This document shows, piece by piece, positions 14,927-21,888 of a stretch of 22,659 nucleotides of DNA. Both the position numbers and the translations under genes were made by a program. Source of the DNA: Bizionia sp. (GTDB lineage Bacteria; Bacteroidota; Bacteroidia; Flavobacteriales; Flavobacteriaceae); NCBI GenBank assembly GCA_018067115.1, contig JAGPVI010000382.1:1-22659 (forward strand), given 5' to 3'. The notes below the pieces were generated by a model, which had not been told where the DNA came from, made no database searches, and saw only the letters and a program-made list of their open reading frames with translations. Position 1 is the stretch's first letter, and the number at the start of each line of letters is the position of its first letter.

Positions 14927-15328
14927 TTAAACGAAAGTAAGAGCGTCTAAATCGTAAATTTTCAATCTTTTATATAAAATATACAGTGGGAGCTCTGCGT
15001 TGACACTAACAGTGCGGTCTACCCATAGTAGGGCTTTCCGTTTAGTGCTAGTGTTAAACAAACAACTCGAAAAAGCTTTTGAGACTGCTTTTTTAATGTC
15101 TTTTTTCGTTGCTTGTTTAGTTCCTGTTTGAGATTGAGTATCCCAAACGCTACACATATTTAATTGTGGTGCTGAGGTTTTATTTTTGTGGAGTGATCGG
15201 GTCACTTCAACCTCTAGAGCCATTTGCATTGCACCTTTCACCGAGCAAGGAGAAAGTAATAATAGCAAAGCTAGTAACGGAAGAGTTACTAGCTTTAGAC
15301 GGCCTATATTTATGCGTTGCGTTTTCAT
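14927..15328 (-). CDS. Uncharacterised exported protein with three cysteines
   Basis: This 133-aa protein starts with a basic segment and a strongly hydrophobic helix (residues 13-30), then CSVKGAMQ, which looks like a signal peptide or membrane anchor. A lipobox is unlikely, since Pro precedes C28. The mature part is basic (KKDIKKAVSKAF) and has C59 and C89. It ends with an aromatic stretch (YILYKRLKIYDLDAL). The frame extends to a GTG at 15346, but the ATG at 15328 is preferred because the basic MKTQR start gives a normal signal peptide. It lies between the YeiH and DoxDA genes, 32 bp from the latter, so a role in the same sulfur pathway is possible. No known domain is visible. Confidence 0.75.
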   Translation of the reverse strand: MKTQRINIGRLKLVTLPLLALLLLLSPCSVKGAMQMALEVEVTRSLHKNKTSAPQLNMCSVWDTQSQTGTKQATKKDIKKAVSKAFSSCLFNTSTKRKALLWVDRTVSVNAELPLYILYKRLKIYDLDALTFV

Positions 15329-15340
15329 TTTTTTAACTAG

Positions 15341-15377
15341 AAACACCTTAGTTTAAATGGATGTGTAATAGGTGTTT
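15341..15377 (-). promoter_or_regulatory. 5' leader hairpin before the exported 133-aa gene
   Basis: AAACACCT (15341-15348) pairs perfectly with AGGTGTTT (15370-15377) around a 21-base loop. On the minus strand the hairpin ends 12 bp before the ATG at 15328 and has no T-run after it, so it is more likely an operator or leader structure than a terminator for the YeiH gene. Confidence 0.4.
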
Positions 15378-15456
15378 TAATTAATTGTCCAATTTCGACC
15401 TTTTTTTGTGAGTGTCAAAACCAAAGTGTGTTAAATAATGTGTAAAAATTAGACCC

Positions 15457-16389
15457 TTAGTATAGTATATAAACTAACGAAAAGATCGCAATGAATATCC
15501 ATAATGACAATGCTAATAGTATAGGTTTAACTCCTGTGGATTTTAAATCTTTAATAGAAATTGTAGACCCCACTAAAAATAATGTTAGAATTAAAAGGCG
15601 TTTAGAAATAACAACAATCCCTCCTGTAATAGGTTCTGGAAGAATATGGAAACTGTTAATAAATATGGCTACAATAAACAGCACAATAAAATAAGGGATT
15701 TTAATTTTTTCGCCTCTAGTTTTAAACATAAACATCGAGAAAATAGACAATGGAATAATCCAAAGTGTTCTAGATAGTTTAACTGTGGTTGCAATACGCA
15801 ACGCTTCGTCGCCATAGCTTAAAGCTGCGCCAACTACCGAGCTAGTATCATGGATAGCAATAGCACACCATAAACCAAATTGCTCTTGTGTTAATTGAAA
15901 TACATGGCCTAATGGTGGGAAAACAAGTAACGCGATAGAGTTAAGCAAGAAAATAATAGCTAATGCAATACTAATAGTTTCACTTTTTGCTTTTATAACG
16001 GGAGCAATAGCGGCAATTGCACTACCGCCACAAATAGAGGTGCCCGAAGTAATTAAATGCCCTAGTTTTTTGTCTATTTTAAAAGCACGTGCTAAGAATA
16101 TGCCCAAGGTTACGGTTAGAACTATTGAGTAAAAGGTAAGTGCTAATCCTTCTTTACTCGTTTCTATAGTTTCTTTTAAAAACATTCCAAACCCTAAACC
16201 TACAACTGCTATTTTTAATAAATAACTAATCACTTTCTGACTGTGAGCTTTAAAAGGATTCTTAAATATTAAAGTGAAAACAAAACCTAATAATAATGCA
16301 TTCGGGCTATCAATTAGTCCTAATAATGCTACTATTCCAATAAGGAAAAAGATAATTTTTGGTAAGTGCGTTTTCATATCTGTTGTCAT
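15457..16389 (-). CDS. yeiH: YeiH-family putative sulfate/sulfite exporter
   Basis: This is a 310-aa integral membrane protein with about ten hydrophobic helices, of the YeiH/UPF0324 (Cons_hypoth698) family, annotated in databases as putative sulfate exporters. Family segments are NALLLGFVFTLIFKNP near 30, LLKIAVVGLGFGMFL near 60, the conserved ITSGTSICGGSAIAAIAPVI near 112-131, and AIHDTSSVVGAALSYGDEAL near 178-197. It follows the LysR gene by 70 bp on the same strand, like the E. coli yeiE-yeiH pairing though with a different orientation. A -7 box (16398-16405) lies just upstream. A second in-frame ATG at 16377 is a possible true start. The substrate is not proven by sequence. Confidence 0.88.
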   Translation of the reverse strand: MTTDMKTHLPKIIFFLIGIVALLGLIDSPNALLLGFVFTLIFKNPFKAHSQKVISYLLKIAVVGLGFGMFLKETIETSKEGLALTFYSIVLTVTLGIFLARAFKIDKKLGHLITSGTSICGGSAIAAIAPVIKAKSETISIALAIIFLLNSIALLVFPPLGHVFQLTQEQFGLWCAIAIHDTSSVVGAALSYGDEALRIATTVKLSRTLWIIPLSIFSMFMFKTRGEKIKIPYFIVLFIVAIFINSFHILPEPITGGIVVISKRLLILTLFLVGSTISIKDLKSTGVKPILLALSLWIFIAIFSLVYILY

Positions 16390-16463
16390 AACAGGTACAA
16401 AGTTATAACACAGGTATAACTGTTAAGCACATTAAAAAACTATTTAGAATAACTAAAAGTTAT
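16388..16463 (-). promoter_or_regulatory. Cluster of ATAAC/GTTAT half-sites between the LysR and YeiH genes
   Basis: Six copies of ATAAC or its complement GTTAT fall in 76 bp: ATAAC at 16388, 16405, 16416 and 16449, GTTAT at 16402 and 16459. Pairs make inverted repeats, ATAAC-N9-GTTAT (16388-16406) and ATAAC-N5-GTTAT (16449-16463), plus the palindrome GTTATAAC (16402-16409). This fits binding by the adjacent LysR protein. Confidence 0.5.
16398..16405 (-). promoter_or_regulatory. -7 promoter box of the YeiH gene
   Basis: On the minus strand TAACTTTG fits TAnnTTTG. It ends 8 bp before the ATG at 16389 and is embedded in the half-site cluster, so a regulator bound there would overlap the polymerase. 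Confidence 0.55.
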
Positions 16464-17341
16464 GAGTAGTTGTTTCTTATAAATTTTTCTAAGGTATCCA
16501 TTACTTTAGACTGATATCCCGTGCGACATACAAAATGAAACCAGCGCTCCATTGTTAAATCTGAAATATCTATAATTCGCAGTTTATTATTTTTTAAATC
16601 TTCATCGACTGCATTAATCGATAGTAAAGCGTAGCTGTCAGAATAATACAGGTAGTTTTTAATGGCCTCGGTACTGCTTAAAGTAACGACCGTATTCAAT
16701 GTTGTAACGCCATTTTTATTTAAAAACTCATACATAATATTACGTGTTCCCGATCCAGATTCACGCTCAATAATTGGTAGTTGTTGTAATGTTTCGCGAT
16801 TGATAACTCCGTTTTTAAATGCGGTATTTTTGGCATTGGTAACCAATACGATTTCGTCTTTTATAAAGGGTTTAAACTGAAGCTTTCTATTGGATTCTTT
16901 TCCTTCAGTAATCGCGAAATCCAATTGTTGGTTAAGTAGAAGCGCTTCAATATCATCCGAATTGCCACTTTTTATTTTAAATGTCGTTTCAGGATATTGC
17001 AATCTAAATTTGGCGATTATTTTTGGAAGAATATAATTAGCCAACGTGGTGCTTGCTCCAAAAGTGATGTCTTTTGGAAGTGCTTCTTTTACATTTAAAA
17101 ACTGATTTTCAACTTCAGAGAAAATGTCTAAAATCCGATTTACATACACTAAAAACCCTTTTCCGTTGTCTGTGAGTTCTATCGAGCTACGGTGTCTTAA
17201 AAAGAATGTGGTTTTATAGTCGTCTTCTAAATTTCTAATGGCTTTAGAAACTGCTGGCTGAGAAATAAAAAGCTCTTCGGCAGCTTTAGTAAAACTTAAA
17301 TGATAAGCAACGGTTTTAAAGATATGTAACTTCGTTCTCAT
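16460..17341 (-). CDS. LysR-family regulator next to the YeiH gene (YeiE-like)
   Basis: This 293-aa protein begins with the LysR winged helix: residues 14-38, SFTKAAEELFISQPAVSKAIRNLED, a textbook recognition helix. The effector domain follows from about 88, starting DITFGASTTLANYILPKII, with the usual two-lobe substrate-binding fold. The neighbour is the YeiH exporter gene, and E. coli pairs the LysR protein YeiE with YeiH; YeiE-like proteins have been described as sulfite-responsive. This one probably controls the exporter and perhaps the DoxDA gene. A GTTAT half-site lies 5 bp upstream of its own start (17346-17350), consistent with self-regulation. The effector is inferred. Confidence 0.9.
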   Translation of the reverse strand: MRTKLHIFKTVAYHLSFTKAAEELFISQPAVSKAIRNLEDDYKTTFFLRHRSSIELTDNGKGFLVYVNRILDIFSEVENQFLNVKEALPKDITFGASTTLANYILPKIIAKFRLQYPETTFKIKSGNSDDIEALLLNQQLDFAITEGKESNRKLQFKPFIKDEIVLVTNAKNTAFKNGVINRETLQQLPIIERESGSGTRNIMYEFLNKNGVTTLNTVVTLSSTEAIKNYLYYSDSYALLSINAVDEDLKNNKLRIIDISDLTMERWFHFVCRTGYQSKVMDTLEKFIRNNYS

Positions 17342-17440
17342 TTAAGTTATGTTTAAAAGATTGACTCGTCTTTTGTTTAGTAGAAAGCAGTCTCGCACTA
17401 TTCATTTTAAGTCTTTCTAAAGTAGAAAACAAGTCTAACT

Positions 17441-18019
17441 TTAGCGATAAAATTGCATATCGTCGGCATATTTCCACACGTGTTCTGGTAATAATGGTCT
17501 TATGTTTTTACCTTCTTTTATAGCTTTGCGAATATAAGTTGAAGACAATTCCATAATTGGAGACTCTACCCTATGAATTTTTGGATGACCGTTAAACTGA
17601 GTGTCTACAGTGCCTTCCGCAATTCTAGGATACACATAAATATTATGATGCTCTAAAATAAGTGCGTAGTTTTTCCATTTATGAAACCCTTTTAAATTGT
17701 CTTCTCCCATAATTAACGAAAACTGATATTTGGGATGTTTTTCTTTTAGATAGGTGAGTGTATTTATGGTGTAATTAGGCTGAGGTAAATTAAATTCGAT
17801 GTCGCTAGGCTTTAAATTAGCGTAATCTTTGGTTGCCAAATGCACCATTTCTAGACGGTCGTAATTATCTAAAAGAGTACTCTTCTTTTTAAACGGGCTG
17901 TGTGGTGTTACTACAAACCAAACCTGGTCTAAATCGCTGTTTTCTGCCATTTGGTTGGCAATAATTAAATGGCCAACGTGGATGGGGTTAAAAGAACCGA
18001 AAAATAGACCTATATTCAT
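17441..18019 (-). CDS. nadD: Nicotinate-nucleotide adenylyltransferase
   Basis: This 192-aa cytoplasmic enzyme joins nicotinate mononucleotide and ATP to form deamido-NAD in NAD synthesis. It has the nucleotidyltransferase signature GSFNPIHVGH (residues 8-17) and the second signature SSTYIR (159-164). The pocket segments TPHSPFKKK (38-46), MGEDNL (104-109) and W115 are also present. Length and motifs match bacterial NadD. It is the last gene of the yicC-gmk-nadD run, with its start 12 bp after the gmk stop, so it is surely co-transcribed. Confidence 0.97.
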   Translation of the reverse strand: MNIGLFFGSFNPIHVGHLIIANQMAENSDLDQVWFVVTPHSPFKKKSTLLDNYDRLEMVHLATKDYANLKPSDIEFNLPQPNYTINTLTYLKEKHPKYQFSLIMGEDNLKGFHKWKNYALILEHHNIYVYPRIAEGTVDTQFNGHPKIHRVESPIMELSSTYIRKAIKEGKNIRPLLPEHVWKYADDMQFYR

Positions 18020-18031
18020 AATAGTAGTGTA

Positions 18032-18628
18032 TTAGTTATCGGCGTTTAAAAAATTCGACACCGTTGTTTCTGCCTCAGCAAGAGCCGTTTCTAAACTATC
18101 ATTTTCTATAATAACATCAAAAAGAGGGGCCGTTGCTAATTCTGCCGATGCTTTTGCTACGCGCATATTTATCTTATCGTCACTCTCTGTTTTTCTATTT
18201 TTTAGTCTAATCTTTAGCTCGTCAATACTAGGGGGTTTAATAAATATAGCTAAAGTTTGTTCCGGAAATTTTCGTTTAATACGTAAGCCACCAGAGACAT
18301 CAATATCGAAAATAACGTGCTTTCCTAGTGCCCAAAGTCTGTCTACTTCCGTTTTTAAAGTACCATAAAAATTATCGCGATAGACTTCTTCCCACTCTAG
18401 AAACTCGTCAGCTTTAATTTTGTTTTTAAATTCTTGAGACGATAAAAAGTAATAGTCTTCTTTATCTATTTCTTGACCGCGTTTTTCTCGCGAAGTTGCC
18501 GAAATAGAAAACGCTAAATTTAGCGCATCGTTTTTTAATAAATGTCTTACAATGGTTGTCTTTCCGGATCCCGAAGGAGCAGAAAATACAATAAGTTTAC
18601 CTTGCTTTTTGTTGTTTACTGAGGTCAC
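18032..18628 (-). CDS. gmk: Guanylate kinase
   Basis: This 198-aa cytoplasmic enzyme phosphorylates GMP to GDP. The P-loop APSGSGKTT is at residues 17-25, the GMP-binding segments are SISATSREKRGQE (41-53) and EVYRDNFYGT (81-90), and the lid R-rich region is near 141-156. The start codon is GTG (18626-18628): no in-frame ATG lies between the upstream stop and the P-loop. It starts 26 bp after yicC on the same strand. A TATATTTG box (complement of 18628-18635) touches the GTG itself, so if it were a promoter the transcript would begin inside the gene. It is probably fortuitous and gmk is read from the yicC promoter. Confidence 0.96.
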   Translation of the reverse strand: MTSVNNKKQGKLIVFSAPSGSGKTTIVRHLLKNDALNLAFSISATSREKRGQEIDKEDYYFLSSQEFKNKIKADEFLEWEEVYRDNFYGTLKTEVDRLWALGKHVIFDIDVSGGLRIKRKFPEQTLAIFIKPPSIDELKIRLKNRKTESDDKINMRVAKASAELATAPLFDVIIENDSLETALAEAETTVSNFLNADN

Positions 18629-18654
18629 AAATATAAATTTTGGTTACGCGCTAA

Positions 18655-19512
18655 TTACAGTACGTTTAGTAATTGTTCTTTAATTTTCTCTAACTCGTCT
18701 TTCATTTGCACCACCAATTGTTGCATTGGCGCATGGTTGCTTTTAGAGCCTATAGTATTGATTTCTCTTCCCATTTCTTGAGAGATAAAACCTAGTTTTT
18801 TACCGTTAGAATCTTCAGAGTCTAATGCCTCTAAAAAGTAATCTAAATGATTCTTTAAACGGACTTTCTCTTCCGTAATATCAAATTTTTCTATGTAGTA
18901 TACCAGCTCTTGCTCGAAACGGTTTTCATCGTACTTTTCTTTTAAATCTTCTACACCCTTCTTTAAACGCTCTCTCACGCCACCAACGCGTTCTGGGTCC
19001 ATTGCAATAATTTGATCTAACAAATCGCTAATGGTTGCAACGCGATTTCTAAAATCATTTTCTAGTACAATACCTTCGTCCAATCTGTAGGTTTTAATAC
19101 TTTCGATGGCTTTTTTAATTTCAACTTCTATAAGTTGCCATTCATTTTCGTCAATCTCTTCGCGCTCTGTATTTAAAGCATCAGGAAAACGTACAGCCAT
19201 TTTTAACAATTCAACTTCATCACCATCTACGACTGCTTTTAATTGCTCGATGTATTGTTTAACAACAGGTGTGTTAATTTTTGCCGAGGTATCTTCAGCT
19301 GTGGTTTCTGCATAAATAGAGAAATCTACTTTACCACGATCTAATTCTTTCGCAATGAGTTTACGAAGTGGTAATTCTTTTTCTCTATAAATAGAAGGCA
19401 TTCTGGCATTTAAATCCAGGTTTTTGCTATTTAGCGATTTTAGTTCTATCGATATTTTTTTTGTTGGTAACTGTACTACAGATTTACCATAACCTGTCAT
19501 TGAATGTATCAT
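18655..19512 (-). CDS. yicC: YicC family endoribonuclease-like protein
   Basis: This 285-aa cytoplasmic protein begins MIHSMTGYGKSVVQ, the YicC N-terminus. The conserved LKSLNSKNLDLNARMPS follows near 26-42. The C-terminal DUF1732-type region reads RLKNHLDYFLEALDSEDSNGKKLGFISQEMGREINTIGSKSNHAPM. E. coli YicC has been described as an RNase acting on small RNA. It leads the yicC-gmk-nadD run and has a clear -7 box at 19535-19542. The gmk neighbour is the usual context for the family in many bacteria. Confidence 0.95.
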   Translation of the reverse strand: MIHSMTGYGKSVVQLPTKKISIELKSLNSKNLDLNARMPSIYREKELPLRKLIAKELDRGKVDFSIYAETTAEDTSAKINTPVVKQYIEQLKAVVDGDEVELLKMAVRFPDALNTEREEIDENEWQLIEVEIKKAIESIKTYRLDEGIVLENDFRNRVATISDLLDQIIAMDPERVGGVRERLKKGVEDLKEKYDENRFEQELVYYIEKFDITEEKVRLKNHLDYFLEALDSEDSNGKKLGFISQEMGREINTIGSKSNHAPMQQLVVQMKDELEKIKEQLLNVL

Positions 19513-19534
19513 AAGCTTTCTATATAAAGTTGTG

Positions 19535-19542
19535 CAAAGGTA
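19535..19542 (-). promoter_or_regulatory. -7 promoter box of the yicC-gmk-nadD run
   Basis: On the minus strand TACCTTTG fits TAnnTTTG exactly and ends 22 bp before the yicC ATG. No good TTG is seen at the -33 distance. Confidence 0.6.
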
Positions 19543-19601
19543 ATGAAAACCGTGTGTTTAGAAAACCATTTAATTTATTATGTGTGCACAACAAATTTAT
19601 G

Positions 19602-19609
19602 TAGTTTTG
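19602..19609 (+). promoter_or_regulatory. -7 promoter box of the thioesterase gene
   Basis: TAGTTTTG fits TAnnTTTG and lies 19 bp before the ATG at 19629. The palindrome TGTGCACA (19583-19590) sits about one and a half helix turns upstream. Confidence 0.5.
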
Positions 19610-19628
19610 AAGTAAAATAATTAAGAAT

Positions 19629-20108
19629 ATGTACACGAAACAATTTGAAATACGTTGGAGTGATGTTGATGCGAATAGACATTTGGCGAATTCTGCTTAT
19701 ACTAATTTTATGAGTCATACGCGAATGGCCTTTTTAATAGAGCAGGGCTTTACAATGAAAGAGTTGGCAATGCATAATATTGGTCCCGTGGTCTTTTACG
19801 AACACATGTTCTATTTTAAAGAGGCTTTTATGGGGCAGCCAATTACTGTGAGCTTAGAGGTTTCTGGGTTGAGTGAAGATGGTTCTTTTTTTAAATTCGA
19901 CCATAATTTTTACAATCATAAAGGCGAAAATCTAGCATTTTGTGAAATGTTTGGGGCATGGATAGACCTAAAAGAACGTAAAATAACAGAGCTTCCAAAA
20001 GTGTTGTTGGATTTAGCTGATAAATTCCCAAAATCTAAAGAGTATAAGGTTTTAACTAAAGAAGACGCAAGAGCAAAAGGCCGTAAACCAGTAAATTTAA
20101 GTCTGTAA
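19629..20108 (+). CDS. Hotdog-fold acyl-CoA thioesterase (4HBT-like)
   Basis: This 159-aa cytoplasmic protein has the hotdog thioesterase signature near the N-terminus. WSDVDANRHLANSAY (residues 10-24) carries the catalytic-type Asp (D14) and the conserved His18 and Asn22. The central helix (NFMSHTRMAFLIEQGF) and beta strands (VVFYEHMFYFKEAFMG, ITVSLEVSGLSEDGSFFKFDHNFYN) complete the fold. Members hydrolyse acyl-CoA or similar thioesters; the acyl group is not predictable. It has its own -7 box and ends 1 bp before the stop of the EamA gene on the other strand. Confidence 0.9.
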   Translation: MYTKQFEIRWSDVDANRHLANSAYTNFMSHTRMAFLIEQGFTMKELAMHNIGPVVFYEHMFYFKEAFMGQPITVSLEVSGLSEDGSFFKFDHNFYNHKGENLAFCEMFGAWIDLKERKITELPKVLLDLADKFPKSKEYKVLTKEDARAKGRKPVNLSL

Positions 20109-20109
20109 A

Positions 20110-21012
20110 TTATACGTGAGCGTTTTTTGTTTTTGGCTTTTTAGTCACTAAATACACTCCAGTAAATATTAATGCGGAGGCGATAAGTTTTACACTGCTT
20201 AAACTGTCGCTTCCCATTATAATTGCAAATATTCCAGCAATTACCGGCTGGATATAAATAAAGATACTCACCGTAGATGCTTTTAAATGTCGTAAAGCTA
20301 AAGGGTTTAAAGTATAGGTTCCAAAGGTTGCGCCAACAACTACAAACGCAATTGAGAAATAAATATACGGTGTAAAAGAGTTGTAATCTATGGCTACAAA
20401 TTCACTAATTCCAAAGGGAGTAACCAATATTAAACCAAATAAAAACACCCATTTTATAAACGTAAACGGATGGTATTTATAGGTTAGTTTTTTAATGATA
20501 ATAATGTATATGCTATACGAAATAGCATTAATTAATACCAGTAAATTTCCTAAAGGTACATTATCTCCAACCCGCGTAGACTTGCCGTAAATAGTTAAAA
20601 CGATAGCGCCAATAAACGCTAAAATAACGCCTATAACTTTAAGGGTTGTAAAGCGTTCTTTCAAATAAAAGGTAGAGAGAATAAGGACGATAATAGGAAC
20701 GATGGTTGTTATTACAGCCGCGTGAATAGGAGAGGTATACTCTAATCCTTTAAAAAACATAAGCATATTGGTGGCCACGCCAAAAATAGCAGCGAAAAAT
20801 AGCGTAATAAAATCTTTAGGCTCTATTTTTTCCTTAGGCCCCATACCGCTAAACAACCAAAATAATAACGTTGCACCACCGACTCTAAAAATTATAAAAG
20901 CAAATGGCGTGACATAACCGCCAGCAATAACATCTTTGGCAAACGTAAAGTTTAAGCCGTAGAGTAACTGCACTGCAAAAGCGGCAATTAATGCCCAAAT
21001 TCTAAATTTCAT
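20110..21012 (-). CDS. EamA/DMT-family transporter
   Basis: This is a 300-aa inner-membrane protein with ten hydrophobic helices in two EamA repeats (about 5-140 and 150-290). Signs include FAFIIFRVGGATLLFWLF near 37-54, the TS(P/A)IHAAVITTIVPIIVLI segment near 92-110 and a second-repeat TVSIFIYIQPVIAGIFAIIMGS near 247-268. It is a drug/metabolite-type exporter with an unknown substrate. Its start overlaps the end of the ArsC-like gene by 11 bp, so the two are translated together. It has a basic C-terminal tail (KKPKTKNAHV). Confidence 0.92.
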   Translation of the reverse strand: MKFRIWALIAAFAVQLLYGLNFTFAKDVIAGGYVTPFAFIIFRVGGATLLFWLFSGMGPKEKIEPKDFITLFFAAIFGVATNMLMFFKGLEYTSPIHAAVITTIVPIIVLILSTFYLKERFTTLKVIGVILAFIGAIVLTIYGKSTRVGDNVPLGNLLVLINAISYSIYIIIIKKLTYKYHPFTFIKWVFLFGLILVTPFGISEFVAIDYNSFTPYIYFSIAFVVVGATFGTYTLNPLALRHLKASTVSIFIYIQPVIAGIFAIIMGSDSLSSVKLIASALIFTGVYLVTKKPKTKNAHV

Positions 21013-21358
21013 TTAAAGCCTGTTTAACAGCTTCTACATTTTTCTTAGAATTCCCTATGTAAATAGTATTGTTAATAATAAAAACAGGACGGCTTAGAAA
21101 CGTATAATGTTCTAAAATATACTGTTTGTAGTCTTTTTCGGTAAGCGATTTATTTTTTAAATCCATCGATTTGTATAACGTGGCACGTTTGCTAAATAAA
21201 GCTTCGTAGCTTCCAGATAACTCGCCCATTTCTTCCAATTGTTGCAAAGTGATGGCATCGCTTTTAATATCCTGTAAAATAAAATCTGAAGGTAGGTCGA
21301 GTTCTTTTAGAATTCTAGAACAGGTGCTACACGTTTTTAAATAGTATACTTTATTCAT
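21002..21358 (-). CDS. ArsC/Spx-family thioredoxin-fold protein
   Basis: This 118-aa cytoplasmic protein has a thioredoxin-like fold with CSTC at residues 10-13, the position and spacing of the Spx redox switch. E. coli ArsC has a single catalytic Cys there. SRPVFIINNTIYIG near 86-99 is the ArsC-family cis-Pro segment. Whether it reduces arsenate or acts as a regulator cannot be told. The frame opens at a TTG (21382), but MNKVYYLKTC (ATG at 21358) is the family-consistent start. It overlaps the EamA gene by 11 bp. Confidence 0.85.
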   Translation of the reverse strand: MNKVYYLKTCSTCSRILKELDLPSDFILQDIKSDAITLQQLEEMGELSGSYEALFSKRATLYKSMDLKNKSLTEKDYKQYILEHYTFLSRPVFIINNTIYIGNSKKNVEAVKQALNEI

Positions 21359-21432
21359 ATTACAGGAGTTTTGTGATTGCAAAATAAATTTAATTTCACA
21401 AAAAAGGGTTACTTTTATCTAAAATTATAATT

Positions 21433-21888
21433 ATGAATTTCGCTTTCGATACCACATTAAAAAATAGAATTTTATTAAATAGCTTTTTAGATTATTTTAG
21501 CTTAGACCAATTAAATAAAGTGCCAGAAGGGTTTAATAACAATATTATTTGGAATGTTGCGCATACTATTGTTACCCAACAATTACTTGTTTATAACCTC
21601 TCAGGATTACCAATGAACGTGTCTGACGATATGGTAACCAAATATAGAAAAGGAACAAAAACCGAGCATTTTGCTTCTCAGGAAGAAGTGAATGCCGTTA
21701 AAGAGTTGTTGTTTTCAACTGTAGAAAAGATGAAAGAAGATTACAATAACAAGCTGTTTAAAACCTATACAGAGTATACAGTAACTACCAAAAGTACGCT
21801 AACAAACGTAGAAGAGGCTATTGCATTCAATAATTTTCATGAGGGTATTCACTTAGGGTATATTTTAGCGCTTAAAAAATCACTTTAA
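21433..21888 (+). CDS. DinB-like four-helix protein
   Basis: This 151-aa protein is all helical, with the DinB pattern: an N-terminal helix (LKNRILLNSFLDYFSLDQL), WNVAHTIVTQQLL with a histidine near residue 44, and FNNFHEGIHLGYILALK near residues 134-150. The three histidines in these two segments would form the DinB metal site. The family includes thiol transferases (bacillithiol, mycothiol) and many proteins of unknown role. It overlaps the convergent lipoprotein gene by 4 bp, sharing stop-codon bases at 21885-21888. No terminator is seen between them. Confidence 0.88.
   Translation: MNFAFDTTLKNRILLNSFLDYFSLDQLNKVPEGFNNNIIWNVAHTIVTQQLLVYNLSGLPMNVSDDMVTKYRKGTKTEHFASQEEVNAVKELLFSTVEKMKEDYNNKLFKTYTEYTVTTKSTLTNVEEAIAFNNFHEGIHLGYILALKKSL

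Noticed and set aside
16388..16463. Part of the motif cluster as a terminator of the LysR gene
   Set aside because: The inverted repeats are short and AT-rich, with no T-run on the minus strand after the LysR stop; an operator reading fits better.
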